Origin: CBDATA01 sp965202845
GTDB lineage: Bacteria > Acidobacteriota > Vicinamibacteria > Marinacidobacterales > Marinacidobacteraceae
Assembly: GCA_965202845.1 (NCBI GenBank)
Contig: OZ241856.1
Coordinates: 558,001 to 622,000, forward strand
DNA length: 64,000 nt
Direction: 5' to 3'
The notes under the pieces were generated by a model. That model did not search any database. It was not told the origin of the DNA and saw only the letters and a list, made by a program, of their open reading frames with translations. Below are positions 32,390 to 41,585 of this stretch, piece by piece. The translations under genes were made by a program, and so were the position numbers. Position 1 is the first letter of the stretch, and every line of letters starts with the position of its first letter.

Positions 32390-32728
32390 CTACAGCTGGG
32401 AGAGGGCTTCCTGCTCGGTGTCGGTGATCGTCAGGATCTGGTTGAAGCCGCTGATGCTGAACACCTCGAGGATGTGCTCCTTCATCCCGCAGAGGACGAG
32501 CTTGCCGGAGGTCGCCGAAAGGCGCTTGGCCAGGATCAGCAGCACCCGCATTCCGGTGCTGTTGATGTAGTCCAGCGCCCCGAAGTCCATCAGCATCTTC
32601 GCCGGCTGGGTCGCGGCGTCCATCGCGGACAGGACCGTCTTTTCGAAGTCTCCCGCCGTCCGGGTGTCGATGCGGCCCTCCGGCCGGATGAAGAGCACGC
32701 CGTCCCGCGTTTCGGACACGATGTTCAT
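32390..32728 (-). CDS. STAS-domain anti-sigma factor antagonist
   Basis: The 112-residue single STAS domain has the conserved DYINSTGMRVLL motif, in which Ser57 is the expected phosphorylation site of SpoIIAA/RsbV-type antagonists. Its ATG overlaps the stop of the RsbW-like kinase gene (ATGA), so antagonist and kinase form a partner-switch pair. No sigma factor lies in the window. The pair is at the end of the transglutaminase/ATP-grasp unit. Confidence 0.88.
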   Translation of the reverse strand: MNIVSETRDGVLFIRPEGRIDTRTAGDFEKTVLSAMDAATQPAKMLMDFGALDYINSTGMRVLLILAKRLSATSGKLVLCGMKEHILEVFSISGFNQILTITDTEQEALSQL

Positions 32729-33186
32729 GATGATTTTTCCTCCTGGCCGGTTGTTTCCAGCGTTCGGATCAGGGTGATTCGGTTGCGGTCGCCGACTCGT
32801 TCGTAGTGGACACTGGACATCAGCGATCGAACCAGGAAGATGCCCAGACCGCCAACGGGGCGATGCTCCACGCTGAGCGAGGTGTCGGGGACTGCGGCAT
32901 CCCGGAAAGGGTCGAAAGCCGGCCCGGTGTGCTCGACTTCAACCCGAAAAGTACGGCCCTCAATGCTAACCGAAACCAGAATTCCGGGCGGGGCGTCTGC
33001 GGAAATTCCGTACAGGATGATGTTGCTCAGCAGCTCGTCGATGGCGAGCGAAACCCGCTGGAGCTGGCTGCCGGGCACCTCCCGCGCCTCCGCGAATTCC
33101 TGGACCTGCTCGCTGAGCAAGGAGATGCCCTCCAGGGTCGGCTCGACCGGAAAGGCCGCCGAGTTCGCGGGCGCGGAGGTCATCAT
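32725..33186 (-). CDS. RsbW-like anti-sigma regulatory ATPase
   Basis: The 153-residue HATPase_c_2 protein has the N-box LAIDELLSNIILYG and the G2 loop RPVGGLGIFLVRSLM of SpoIIAB/RsbW kinases. The G1 region reads HTGPAFDP, where the usual Asp before TG is replaced by His; the Asp normally contacts adenine. Either of two adjacent ATG codons (33186, 33183) may be used. It starts 5 bases after the transglutaminase stop and is paired with the STAS antagonist. Confidence 0.85.
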   Translation of the reverse strand: MMTSAPANSAAFPVEPTLEGISLLSEQVQEFAEAREVPGSQLQRVSLAIDELLSNIILYGISADAPPGILVSVSIEGRTFRVEVEHTGPAFDPFRDAAVPDTSLSVEHRPVGGLGIFLVRSLMSSVHYERVGDRNRITLIRTLETTGQEEKSS

Positions 33187-33191
33187 GGCCC

Positions 33192-34109
33192 TCAGGTCTC
33201 GGCGTCGAACTCGGGCCAGGTGCCGTCGTCGTTGCGGGATTCGGAGGACAGCGCCTTGACGCCGACCGAAACCTCGAGCGTCTGCGCCGCCGTTCCCCGG
33301 AAGGTTCCGCGGGTCGGCGGAACGTCCTGGTAGTCGCGCCCGGTCGCCACCCGGATGTGGCGTCCGCTCGGCATGGTGTCGTTGGTGGGATCGAACCCGA
33401 TCCAGCCGAGATTCGGGAGCAGGCACTCCACCCAGGCGTGGCTGCCGCGGGCCATGAGGGCGTCCGGATCGTCGGGGCGCTCCACGTGCAGATACCCCGA
33501 GGCGTACCGGGCCGGGACGCCCCAGCTCCGGGCCACCGCGAGCATGAGGTGCGCGTGGTCCTGGCACACCCCCCGCCCGGTCTCGAGCGCGTGATCCACC
33601 GGCGAGTGCACCATGGTGGCGCCCGGGTCGTAGGCGATGGTCTCGTGCAGCCGGCGGGCGAGCAGGCGCAAGGAGTCGAGCGGAGTGTCCAGGCGCTCGA
33701 TGCCGTGCTCCTTCACGAAGGCGGCGAGCCGCGGGGTGGGGGCGGTCAGCGGCGTCGGGTTCAGAAAATGCCACAGGCTTCCCGACTCCAGCCCGGTCAT
33801 CGCGTCCCACCCCGGCGATTCCAGGTCGGGGTCCTGCTCCTGGCGGTGGACCGCCACCACCGACTGGGCCTCCACCCGGAGCTCCTGGTGTTCGCCGGGA
33901 ATGTCGAAGAAGCAGGCGGCGTTGCCGAAGCAGTCCTCGTAGTCGTGCAGGCCGGCGCGCGGGGACGTCCGGATTTCGAACGTCTCGACGTGCTGCGAGG
34001 CGTCGCTCCGGGGCTGCTTGTACAGGGTCATCACCGCCTCGCGCACCGGTTCCGAATAGAGGAACCGGGTCAGGTGGCGGACGTGCAGGTATCCGGGTTC
34101 GGCGGTCAT
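33192..34109 (-). CDS. Transglutaminase-like cysteine peptidase
   Basis: The 305 residues have the N-terminal beta region (LHVRHLTRFLYSEPV) of bacterial transglutaminase-like proteins. The catalytic triad is Cys182 in GRGVCQDHAH, His224 in GSHAWVE and Asp240 in GFDPTND. The family usually acts as a peptidase or amidase in a predicted system with alpha-E and ATP-grasp proteins, which are here immediately upstream. Confidence 0.9.
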   Translation of the reverse strand: MTAEPGYLHVRHLTRFLYSEPVREAVMTLYKQPRSDASQHVETFEIRTSPRAGLHDYEDCFGNAACFFDIPGEHQELRVEAQSVVAVHRQEQDPDLESPGWDAMTGLESGSLWHFLNPTPLTAPTPRLAAFVKEHGIERLDTPLDSLRLLARRLHETIAYDPGATMVHSPVDHALETGRGVCQDHAHLMLAVARSWGVPARYASGYLHVERPDDPDALMARGSHAWVECLLPNLGWIGFDPTNDTMPSGRHIRVATGRDYQDVPPTRGTFRGTAAQTLEVSVGVKALSSESRNDDGTWPEFDAET

Positions 34110-34116
34110 GCGATGT

Positions 34117-35100
34117 TCAGGCGACGCGGAAGGCCTGGTCGGCCCGGTAGAAGATGTGGCGCCGGTACACCTCGTCGTGGAGCTGCCGCGCCAGCCGCCG
34201 CACCTCGGCGAGCGTTTTCCCGAAGGCCGCCGCCCGGTCGGCTTCGTCGAACCCGTAGGCCAGAAGGGCCCGGAGCTGTCCGGCCGCCCGGTGCACCGGG
34301 GAGGGACGGTCCCGCGCGTCCCCCACCGGATCGATCCGCTGGAGGCTCATCCGGATCTCCTCGGCGGCGAAGCGGAGGGTGTGGGGGGACTGGGGGTCGT
34401 AGATGAGGAAGCTCATCGCCCGGTGCGGCAGGATGGTCGCGGTGTGCTGCTTGCAAAACGGCTCGAAGCTGGCGCAACTGCGTAGCAGCAGGGACCAGTC
34501 GAGGCTGCCGTCGGAGTCTTCCAGCGAGGATCGGTACGCCTCCAGGATTCCGGTGGTCACCTGGATGCGCTCGAGAAACCGCCCCAGCCGGATGAAGTCC
34601 CAGGAGGGGCCGTGCCGCAGGCTGTTGTCGGTGACGCCCCGGAACAGGTAGATGGAAGCCGAGGTCTCGCGGTAGAAGATGTGGGGCTGCTGGTTCCAGA
34701 AGGTGTGGAGCTGCTGATCCCGAAGGGTCAGGTAGGGGCGGTTCAGGTGCCCCCACATCTCGGAGGTGATTTCCTGGCGGGCTTGCCGGGCGTTCTCCCG
34801 GGAGCGCCCCCACAGGGTCACGATCGAGCTCGGATTCCCGGGCTCGAAGGTCATGTAATCGGTCAGCGAGTAGGCGTCCGCCAGCAGGAAGCCCTCCTGC
34901 TCCTCCGAGCCCAGGAACGAGTCGCCGCCCGGCGGACTGGCGCCCAGGCCGAAGAACAGCCGCTTCCAGCCATCCGCCACCACCGCCGCCGGCTGGTCGG
35001 CCAGCGCGCTCACCTGAACCCCCAGCAGGCGGGCGGTCTGGTCGGCTCGCTCGAGGTAGCGGCTCATCCAGTAGAGGTTGTCGGCGACCCGGGCGAGCAT
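34117..35100 (-). CDS. Alpha-E domain protein (DUF403)
   Basis: The 327-residue all-helical protein starts MLARVADNLYWMSRYLERAD, the canonical start of alpha-E proteins. The REITSEMWGHLN-like segment QEITSEMWGHLNR and the FxRLGRFLER block are also family marks. It is 6 bases downstream of the ATP-grasp gene. The alpha-E domain is part of the predicted peptide-ligation system and has no known catalytic residues. Confidence 0.9.
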   Translation of the reverse strand: MLARVADNLYWMSRYLERADQTARLLGVQVSALADQPAAVVADGWKRLFFGLGASPPGGDSFLGSEEQEGFLLADAYSLTDYMTFEPGNPSSIVTLWGRSRENARQARQEITSEMWGHLNRPYLTLRDQQLHTFWNQQPHIFYRETSASIYLFRGVTDNSLRHGPSWDFIRLGRFLERIQVTTGILEAYRSSLEDSDGSLDWSLLLRSCASFEPFCKQHTATILPHRAMSFLIYDPQSPHTLRFAAEEIRMSLQRIDPVGDARDRPSPVHRAAGQLRALLAYGFDEADRAAAFGKTLAEVRRLARQLHDEVYRRHIFYRADQAFRVA

Positions 35101-35106
35101 GGCTTC

Positions 35107-36576
35107 TCAGCGCCCCTCCGCGTCCACGATCCAGGCGTCCTTGGAGCCGCCCCCCTGGCTCGAATTCACGACCAGGCTGCCCTTGCGGAGCGCGACCCGG
35201 CAAAGCCCGCCAGGGACGATTTCGGTGGTTTCCCCGTGCAGCACGAACGGGCGGAGGTCCACGTGTCTGGACTCGATGTGCGAGCCGACCAGACACGGCG
35301 CCCGGGAGAGCGCGAGCGTCGGCTGCGCGATGTAGTTCTCGGGATCGGCCTTCACCTGCTCGGCGTACTCGGCGCGCTCGGCTGCGGTGGCGTGGGGACC
35401 GATCAGCATCCCGTAGCCGCCCGACTCCCCCACCATCTTGACCACCAGCTTGTCGAGGTTGTCCAGGGTGTAGGCGAGACCCTCCGGCTTCCGGCAGAGG
35501 GTGGTCGGGATGTTTTGCAGCAGCGGCTCCTCGGAAAGGTAGTACTTGATGATGTCCGGGACATAGGCGTACACCCCCTTGTCATCGGCGACGCCGGTTC
35601 CCGGAGCGTTGGCGATGGCGACCTTGCCGGCCCGGTAGACGTGGAAGAGCCCCGGCACCCCCAGCATCGAGTCGGCGCGGAAGGCGAGCGGATCCATGAA
35701 GTCGTCATCGAGGCGCCGGTAGATCACGTCCACCGCCTCGAGTCCGGTAGTGGTGCGCATGTACACCCGATCCTGATGGACCAGGAGATCGCGCCCCTCC
35801 ACCAGCTCGATCCCCATCTGGCGGGCCAGGAAGGCGTGTTCGTAGTAGGCGGAGTTGTAGACGCCCGGCGTCAGCAGCACGATCTTCGGCTCGGTCGCGT
35901 GCGGGGGCGCCAGCGACTGGAGCATGCGCAGCAGCAGGGCGCTGTACTGCTCCACCTCCCGCACCCGGTAGTTGCGGAAGAGCCGCGGCAGGCTGCGCTT
36001 GATGGCGTCCCGGCAGGCGAGCATGTAGCTCACCCCGGAGGGAACCCGCAGGTTGTCCTCGAGCACCGCGAATCCGTCGTGGGTCCGCACCAGGTCGGTG
36101 CCGCAGACCGAAACGTAGGCCTTTTTCGGAACCTTGACCCCGCGCATCGGCAGCAGGTAGTGCCCGCTCCCGTACACCATGTCGGCGGGAACCACCCCGT
36201 CCCGGACGATCATCCCCCGGTGGTAGATGTCGTGGAGGAACAGGTTCAACGCCCGGATCCGCTGCTCCAGTCCGAGCGCCACCCGGTCCCAGTCCTCGCC
36301 CTTCACGATGCGCGGCAGGCAGTCGATGGGAAACACCCGTTCGATGGTCTGCTCGTCGCCGTAGACGGTGAAGGTGATGCCCTCGTGCAGGAAGCTGCGG
36401 GTCACCCGCTCCTGGATCTGGCGGAGTTCGTCGGGCTGGGTGCGGGCCAGCGTGTCGTGGAGCAGCCGGTAGTGCTCGCGCGGGGTGTTCTCCCGCTCGA
36501 ACATCTCGTCGTAGTACGTCTCGTCCCATTCGTACTGACGGAACCCGGGCGCGACCCGGTTGATGGTCTGGTTCAA
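35107..36576 (-). CDS. Circularly permuted ATP-grasp protein
   Basis: The 489-residue protein matches the circularly permuted ATP-grasp family. Blocks include YDEMFERENTPREHY, GITFTVYGDEQTIERVFPID, ERxxPIDCLPRIV, YHRGMIVRDGVVPADMVYG, VLEDNLRVPSGVSY and LVVKMVGESGGYGMLIG. It should form an amide or peptide bond with ATP. The start is taken as the TTG at 36576, 10 bases after the aminotransferase stop; the frame continues upstream but is antisense there. It works with the alpha-E and transglutaminase genes that follow. Confidence 0.88.
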   Translation of the reverse strand: MNQTINRVAPGFRQYEWDETYYDEMFERENTPREHYRLLHDTLARTQPDELRQIQERVTRSFLHEGITFTVYGDEQTIERVFPIDCLPRIVKGEDWDRVALGLEQRIRALNLFLHDIYHRGMIVRDGVVPADMVYGSGHYLLPMRGVKVPKKAYVSVCGTDLVRTHDGFAVLEDNLRVPSGVSYMLACRDAIKRSLPRLFRNYRVREVEQYSALLLRMLQSLAPPHATEPKIVLLTPGVYNSAYYEHAFLARQMGIELVEGRDLLVHQDRVYMRTTTGLEAVDVIYRRLDDDFMDPLAFRADSMLGVPGLFHVYRAGKVAIANAPGTGVADDKGVYAYVPDIIKYYLSEEPLLQNIPTTLCRKPEGLAYTLDNLDKLVVKMVGESGGYGMLIGPHATAAERAEYAEQVKADPENYIAQPTLALSRAPCLVGSHIESRHVDLRPFVLHGETTEIVPGGLCRVALRKGSLVVNSSQGGGSKDAWIVDAEGR

Positions 36577-36586
36577 GGGGATCGGT

Positions 36587-37882
36587 TCAGGCGGATCGGG
36601 GCAGCCCGTTCCTGGCGACGTGCTCGAACACTTCGCAGAAGTAGTCGAGCTCCGCCATCGTGGTGTAGAGATTGGGGGTGATGCGAAGCCCCTGGAACTC
36701 CTCATGCATGATGGCGACGACGATGATGTGGTGCTTCTCCCAGAGATAGTCCCGAAGCCGGGTCGCCTCCACCGTCCTGAGATTGATGTTCCCGATGGCG
36801 CAACTCATCCGCGGATTGCGCGAGGTGTGGAGATCGGTGTCCGGGAGCGCGCTCAGGCGGTCCGCCCAGGTGTTCTTCAGGTAGCGCAGCCGCGCTTCCT
36901 TGTTGGCCGCCCCGATGGTGTTGTGGAAGGTGATCGCCTCGCCGCAGGCGACGAAGTTGGCCGCCGGATGGGTGCCGATCTCCTCGAACTTGCGGATGTC
37001 GGCGTCCATGCGTTCGGGCGCCGGCATGAGCGGCCAGATGGACGGAATCTTGTCCTTCTTCACATAGAGCATCCCGGTGCCCTTCGGCGCCAGCAACCAC
37101 TTGTGGAGGCTGGTTCCGAAATAGTCGCAGCCGATGTCCGCCTGTTGGAACTCGAACTGCGCGAACGAATGGGCGCCGTCGACGATGACCTCCACGCCGT
37201 GTTCGCGCGCCATGTCGCACACCCCCTTGACCGGCAGGATCTGCCCGGTGAGGTTGATCTGGTGGGAGATCAGGATGGCCCGGGTGCGGTCGGTGATCGC
37301 GTTGCGGAACCCCTCGATCACCTCCTCGTCGCTCTCGGCGGGCACCGGAATCTGGATGTACTCGATTTCGATGCCCTCCCGGCGCGCCCGCTGGTTCAGC
37401 GTGGTGAGCATGCGCCCGTAGTCCTGGGTGGTGGTGAGCACCTGATCCCCCGACTCGAGATGCATCCCCAGCAGCAGGATCTCCATCGCTTCGGAGGTGT
37501 TGCGCACCAGCGCGATTTCCTCCGGGTCGCATCCGAAGACGCCGGCGAGCCGTTGCCGCACATGCTCCTTGCGCGGCTCGAGCACCTGCCACATCGTGTA
37601 GACCGGCGCCTCCTCCTGCTGCCAGGTGTAGCGCACGAAGGCGTCGGTCACCATCCGCGGCGATGGGCAGACGCCGCCGTTGTTGAGATTGAGGATCGAC
37701 CGCGAGACGGTGAACGCCTGCTGCACTTCCGACCAGTAGGCCTCGTCGCGCGCCACCTCTTCGGGACTGCGCCCGGCGGTCTGGGCGGTCGCCGCCTCCA
37801 CCCGGCCCATCGTTTCGGGCCCGAACATGGTGGTGACGAGGGCCGCGCCGCCGGCTTCGCCGAGGAACGTTCTGCGCCGCAT
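36587..37882 (-). CDS. Tat-exported class V aminotransferase
   Basis: The 431 residues begin with a Tat-like signal MRRRTFLGEAGGAALVTT. The class V PLP fold resembles isopenicillin N epimerase: RNTSEAMEILLLGM, VDGAHSFAQ and the PLP lysine in SLHKWLLAPKG. An SD GGAGG (37895-37891) precedes the ATG by 8 bases. It is the first gene of a six-gene unit ending in the STAS gene, and a -10-like TATCCT is at 37931-37926. A PLP enzyme with a twin-Arg signal is folded in the cytoplasm before export. The substrate is unknown. Confidence 0.85.
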   Translation of the reverse strand: MRRRTFLGEAGGAALVTTMFGPETMGRVEAATAQTAGRSPEEVARDEAYWSEVQQAFTVSRSILNLNNGGVCPSPRMVTDAFVRYTWQQEEAPVYTMWQVLEPRKEHVRQRLAGVFGCDPEEIALVRNTSEAMEILLLGMHLESGDQVLTTTQDYGRMLTTLNQRARREGIEIEYIQIPVPAESDEEVIEGFRNAITDRTRAILISHQINLTGQILPVKGVCDMAREHGVEVIVDGAHSFAQFEFQQADIGCDYFGTSLHKWLLAPKGTGMLYVKKDKIPSIWPLMPAPERMDADIRKFEEIGTHPAANFVACGEAITFHNTIGAANKEARLRYLKNTWADRLSALPDTDLHTSRNPRMSCAIGNINLRTVEATRLRDYLWEKHHIIVVAIMHEEFQGLRITPNLYTTMAELDYFCEVFEHVARNGLPRSA

Positions 37883-37970
37883 GGCGAATCCTCCAGGGGG
37901 GATGGACAGGACGGGGGAATCCGCAAGGATACCAGAGCGCCCGCGGTTTCCCCCGCCAGCCGGCGCCCAC

Positions 37971-37976
37971 TACCAT
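37971..37976 (+). promoter_or_regulatory. -10-like TACCAT before the channel gene
   Basis: TACCAT ends 7 bases before the ATG at 37984 with no SD between, consistent with a leaderless transcript. Confidence 0.35.
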
Positions 37977-37983
37977 CCCGCCC

Positions 37984-39528
37984 ATGCGCGAACTGATTGC
38001 GGGCCTCTCCGGACGGCTCCCCCCCCTTTTCGACTCGACCGTCGGGCACCTGATCCTGGCGCTCGGGGCGCTGGTCGCGGTGGGGAGTCTGGCGCTGGTG
38101 ACGGTGGCGCTGATCCGGCGGTTGCTCCGGAGCTTCGGGCTGCACGACCGGGTGGTGGCGCGGGTGCGCGGGGTGGCCCGGGCGCTGCTCGGCGAGGAGC
38201 GGGCGTCCCGGGTGGACGTCGATGTTCTGGCCGGGCGCATCCTCTTTTTCGGGCTGCTGATCCTGGTGTTCGCGGTGTTCGCGTCCTTCGTGGACTTCAG
38301 CCGCATCGGCGGCCCCGGCGGAGCGCTGCTGGGCGGCGTCATGGAAGTCATCTGGCAGATGGGGCAGGCGCTCGCGCTGCTGCTGGTCGCCTGGTTCCTC
38401 GCCGGACTGCTCCGGCGGGCGGCCCGGGGGGTGTTGGACCTGTCCGGACTCGGCAGCCCGCCCCGGGAGGATGCGGACGACCCCGCTCCCCGGCGGATGG
38501 CCCAGGCGCTTCCCGAAGTCGTCTACTGGACGGTCCTGCTGCTGTTCCTGCCGCCGGTGCTGGGGGTGCTGGAGCTGGACGGGGTGCTGGCGCCGGTCGA
38601 GGCCATCGCCAACCAGGTGCTGCTGTTCCTGCCCAACCTCTTCGGCGCGATTCTCATCTTCGTGGTCGGCTGGCTGCTGGCCCGGCTGGCGAAGGCGATG
38701 GTCACCAACCTGCTGGTGGCCATCGGCCTGGACCGGATGGCCGCCCGATTCCGGATGCAGTGGGCCCTGGGCGCGCGCGCGCCGTCGTCGCTCATCGGGG
38801 CGGTCGCCTATGTGCTGGTGCTTTTTCCGGTGATCCTCGCCGGGCTGGATCGCCTCAGTCTCGAGGAAATCACCGGGCCGGTCTCGGACATGCTGGTCCG
38901 GCTGCTGGGCGCGATCCCGGTGTTCCTGGTCGCGGCGGCCCTCCTGGCGACCGCCTACGTGGTGGGACGGATCGTGGCCAACCTGGTTCGGGACCTGCTC
39001 CACGAGGCGGGATTCGACCAGGTGCTGACCCGGCTCGGCATCACCTCGGTCGCCCCGGCGGACGAGGACTTCGCCCCCTCGAACATCGTTCGCATCCTGA
39101 TCGTGGCGCTCATCACCCTGCTGGCGGCGATCGAGGCGGCGAGCCTGCTCGACTTCGCCAACGTGGCGCAGCTGCTCGTCCGGCTGCTGGAATTCACCGG
39201 CCAGTTCCTGCTCGGTCTGGTGTTCGTCGGCTTCGGCATCTTCCTCGCCAACCTGTCGGTGAAGGCGATCCGCGCCAGCTCGGCGCCCCAGCGCGAGCTG
39301 CTGGCGGCGGCGGCGCGCATCGGAATCCTCCTGTTCGCCACCGCGATCGGCCTCCGGCAGATGGGCATCGCCGGCGAAATCATCGAGCTCGCCTTCGGCA
39401 TCGTTCTCGGAGCGGTGGCGGTGGCGTTCGCAGTGGCCTTCGGGCTGGGAGGGCGCGAGGCCGCCGCCCGTCAGATCGAGCAGTGGCGGGAGGATCTCGC
39501 CAGCCGCCGAAGAAAGGAGACCCCGTGA
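37984..39528 (+). CDS. Mechanosensitive-channel-type membrane protein with TM-helix repeats
   Basis: The 514 residues contain about ten hydrophobic segments. Repeated units such as LLFLPNLFGAILIFVVGWLL, followed by a basic stretch and a hydrophobic helix, match the conserved TM-helix repeat of small-conductance mechanosensitive channel relatives. The repeats recur near residues 210, 300, 400 and 460, and the C-terminus ends in a charged tail (REAAARQIEQWREDL). Gating and ion selectivity are not known. It overlaps the downstream enzyme gene by 4 bases (GTGA). Confidence 0.75.
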   Translation: MRELIAGLSGRLPPLFDSTVGHLILALGALVAVGSLALVTVALIRRLLRSFGLHDRVVARVRGVARALLGEERASRVDVDVLAGRILFFGLLILVFAVFASFVDFSRIGGPGGALLGGVMEVIWQMGQALALLLVAWFLAGLLRRAARGVLDLSGLGSPPREDADDPAPRRMAQALPEVVYWTVLLLFLPPVLGVLELDGVLAPVEAIANQVLLFLPNLFGAILIFVVGWLLARLAKAMVTNLLVAIGLDRMAARFRMQWALGARAPSSLIGAVAYVLVLFPVILAGLDRLSLEEITGPVSDMLVRLLGAIPVFLVAAALLATAYVVGRIVANLVRDLLHEAGFDQVLTRLGITSVAPADEDFAPSNIVRILIVALITLLAAIEAASLLDFANVAQLLVRLLEFTGQFLLGLVFVGFGIFLANLSVKAIRASSAPQRELLAAAARIGILLFATAIGLRQMGIAGEIIELAFGIVLGAVAVAFAVAFGLGGREAAARQIEQWREDLASRRRKETP

Positions 39529-41582
39529 CCGACGCCTCGCAACCCTCCTGCTTCCGCTTCCGCGGCCGGGACATCCGGCGGGCGGCGGTCATCGGCGCCG
39601 GGCAGATCGGCCCGGACATCGCGCTCCACCTGGTGAAGACGCTGGCGCGTCGCCGGGTGGAGACGCTGGTGCTGGACATCGCTCCGTCCGCGCTTTCCGC
39701 CGCCGAAGCCCGGATGGCCCGGAAGATCGCGAAGGGCGTCGAGACCGGCGCTTTCCAGGAGGCGGAGGCGGAGCGGATGCGCGCTTCGCTCGCCTTCAGC
39801 GCCGAAACCGACCGGCTCGCCGGAACCGATCTGGTGGTGGAGGCGGCGTCCGAGGACCTTGCGGTCAAGCGCCGCATCTTCGCCGAGGCGGAGCGGCTGG
39901 CGGCGCCCGGAGCGGTCCTGCTCTCGAACTCCTCCCACCTGCCGCCGTCGCTCCTCTTCGCCGACCTGCGCGATCCGGAACGGGCGGCGGTGGCTCACTA
40001 CTTCTATCCCGCCGAGCGGAATCCGGTGGTCGAGATCGCGGCCGCCTCCGGGTCGCTGGCGGACTGGCTGCTCGGCTTCTACGAAGCGATCGGCAAGGTT
40101 CCGGTGCGGGTCCGCGACCGTTTCGGGCACGCCCTGAATCCGATCTTCGAAGGGCTGTTCCTCGCGGCGGCGCTTGCGGTCGAGGAGGGGCTCGGCGATA
40201 CCCGCGAGGTGGATGCGGTGGCGAAACAAACGCTCCGACTCGGCGTGGGGCCGTTCACGGTGATGAATCTCACCGGGGGCAACCCGATCGCCTGGAAGGG
40301 TTTTCCCGAACTCGGCCGCCGCCTCCACCCCTGGTTCCGGGTCCCGCGCCTGCTGGAGGAGGCGATGGCGGAAGGCGGCCCTGCCGGGAAGGTCTGGGAC
40401 GTGCCGGAGCGTGGTGAGGAGGTGGAGGTCGAGGCGGATCGCGCCCGGCAGATCGCCGACCGGATGACCGCCGCCTATGTCGGACTTGCCGCGTGGACGG
40501 TCGAGGACGATGCGATTTCGCTCGGCGATCTGGACCTGTCCTCGAAGCTGGCGCTCTCCGCTGAGCGTCCCTTCGGGCTGATCAACCGGATCGGCGCCCG
40601 TCGCGCCGGGGAGATGGTCGCCCGCTACCGGGAGCGGGAACCCGATTTCCCCGATCCGGCCCTTCTGCGGAATCCATCCGCGGCTCCGATTTCGGTTCCT
40701 CGGATCTTCGAACGCGACGTTTCGGCTTCGGACGGGGCGCAGGTGGTCGTGCTGACCATCCGGCGTCCGGACGTGCTGAACGCGCTCGACGAGGAGCTGC
40801 TGCGCGAGCTGGACGGAAAGCTCCGAGACGCCGCCGCCCGAAAGGAGATCGCCGGCATCGTCCTCACCGGCTTCGGGGTCAAGGCGTTCGTGGCCGGAGC
40901 GGACATCCGCATGCTCTCCCGCATCCAGTCGCCCGCCGAGGGCGAGGCGATGTCGCTTCGGCTCCACGCGGTCCTGAACCGGCTGGCGGCGCTCGGCAAG
41001 CCGGTGGTGGCGGCGCTGGGCGGCGTGGCCTTCGGCGGCGGGCTCGAACTGGCGATGGCCTGCCACGCCCGGATCGCCCGCGCCGGAGTCTCCCGGCTGG
41101 CGGGTCAGCCGGAGCCGAATCTGGGCGTGATTCCCGGCGCCGGGGGCACCCAGCGGTTGCCGCGGCTCATCGGAATCGAGGCGGCGTGGCCGCTGCTCCG
41201 GGCCGCGACGCCGATCTCCTCGGAGGAGGCGCTCGCCCTGGGGCTTCTGAGCGAGCTGACGGCGGGCGACGCGCTGATCGGACGCGCCGCGGAGTGGGCC
41301 GCCGACCTCGCCGCCGGGCGGCGCGAGGCGCCGCAGATGCCGGAGGGACCGATCCCGGTTCCCGACGCCCTCCCCGAAGTGGACATCGGGCATCGTTCCC
41401 GGGCGGTGGACGCCCTGATCCGCCAGGCGGCGCTGGAGGGGGCGCGGGCGCCGCTTCAGGACGGGCTGCGGCTGGAGGCCCGGCTCTTCGGCGTCTGCTG
41501 CGGGCTTGCGGACATGCGGATCGGGATGGCCAACTTCCTCGAGAACGGCCCCCGCCGCCCCGCGAAGTTCACCCACCGATAA
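39525..41582 (+). CDS. Fused 3-hydroxyacyl-CoA dehydrogenase/enoyl-CoA hydratase
   Basis: This 685-residue protein has the dehydrogenase first: NAD-binding GAGQIGPDIALHL, the EAASEDLAVKRRIF helix and the catalytic His region VAHYFYPAERNP. The hydratase/isomerase domain follows: ALDEELLRELDGKL, the oxyanion loop FVAGADIRML, GGGLELAMACHARI and PNLGVIPGAGGTQRLPRL. This order is the reverse of FadB and fits the archaeal and Gram-positive type of bifunctional enzyme. It catalyses two steps of fatty acid beta-oxidation. The start is a GTG with SD AAAGGAG. Confidence 0.9.
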   Translation: MTDASQPSCFRFRGRDIRRAAVIGAGQIGPDIALHLVKTLARRRVETLVLDIAPSALSAAEARMARKIAKGVETGAFQEAEAERMRASLAFSAETDRLAGTDLVVEAASEDLAVKRRIFAEAERLAAPGAVLLSNSSHLPPSLLFADLRDPERAAVAHYFYPAERNPVVEIAAASGSLADWLLGFYEAIGKVPVRVRDRFGHALNPIFEGLFLAAALAVEEGLGDTREVDAVAKQTLRLGVGPFTVMNLTGGNPIAWKGFPELGRRLHPWFRVPRLLEEAMAEGGPAGKVWDVPERGEEVEVEADRARQIADRMTAAYVGLAAWTVEDDAISLGDLDLSSKLALSAERPFGLINRIGARRAGEMVARYREREPDFPDPALLRNPSAAPISVPRIFERDVSASDGAQVVVLTIRRPDVLNALDEELLRELDGKLRDAAARKEIAGIVLTGFGVKAFVAGADIRMLSRIQSPAEGEAMSLRLHAVLNRLAALGKPVVAALGGVAFGGGLELAMACHARIARAGVSRLAGQPEPNLGVIPGAGGTQRLPRLIGIEAAWPLLRAATPISSEEALALGLLSELTAGDALIGRAAEWAADLAAGRREAPQMPEGPIPVPDALPEVDIGHRSRAVDALIRQAALEGARAPLQDGLRLEARLFGVCCGLADMRIGMANFLENGPRRPAKFTHR

Positions 41583-41585
41583 CCG

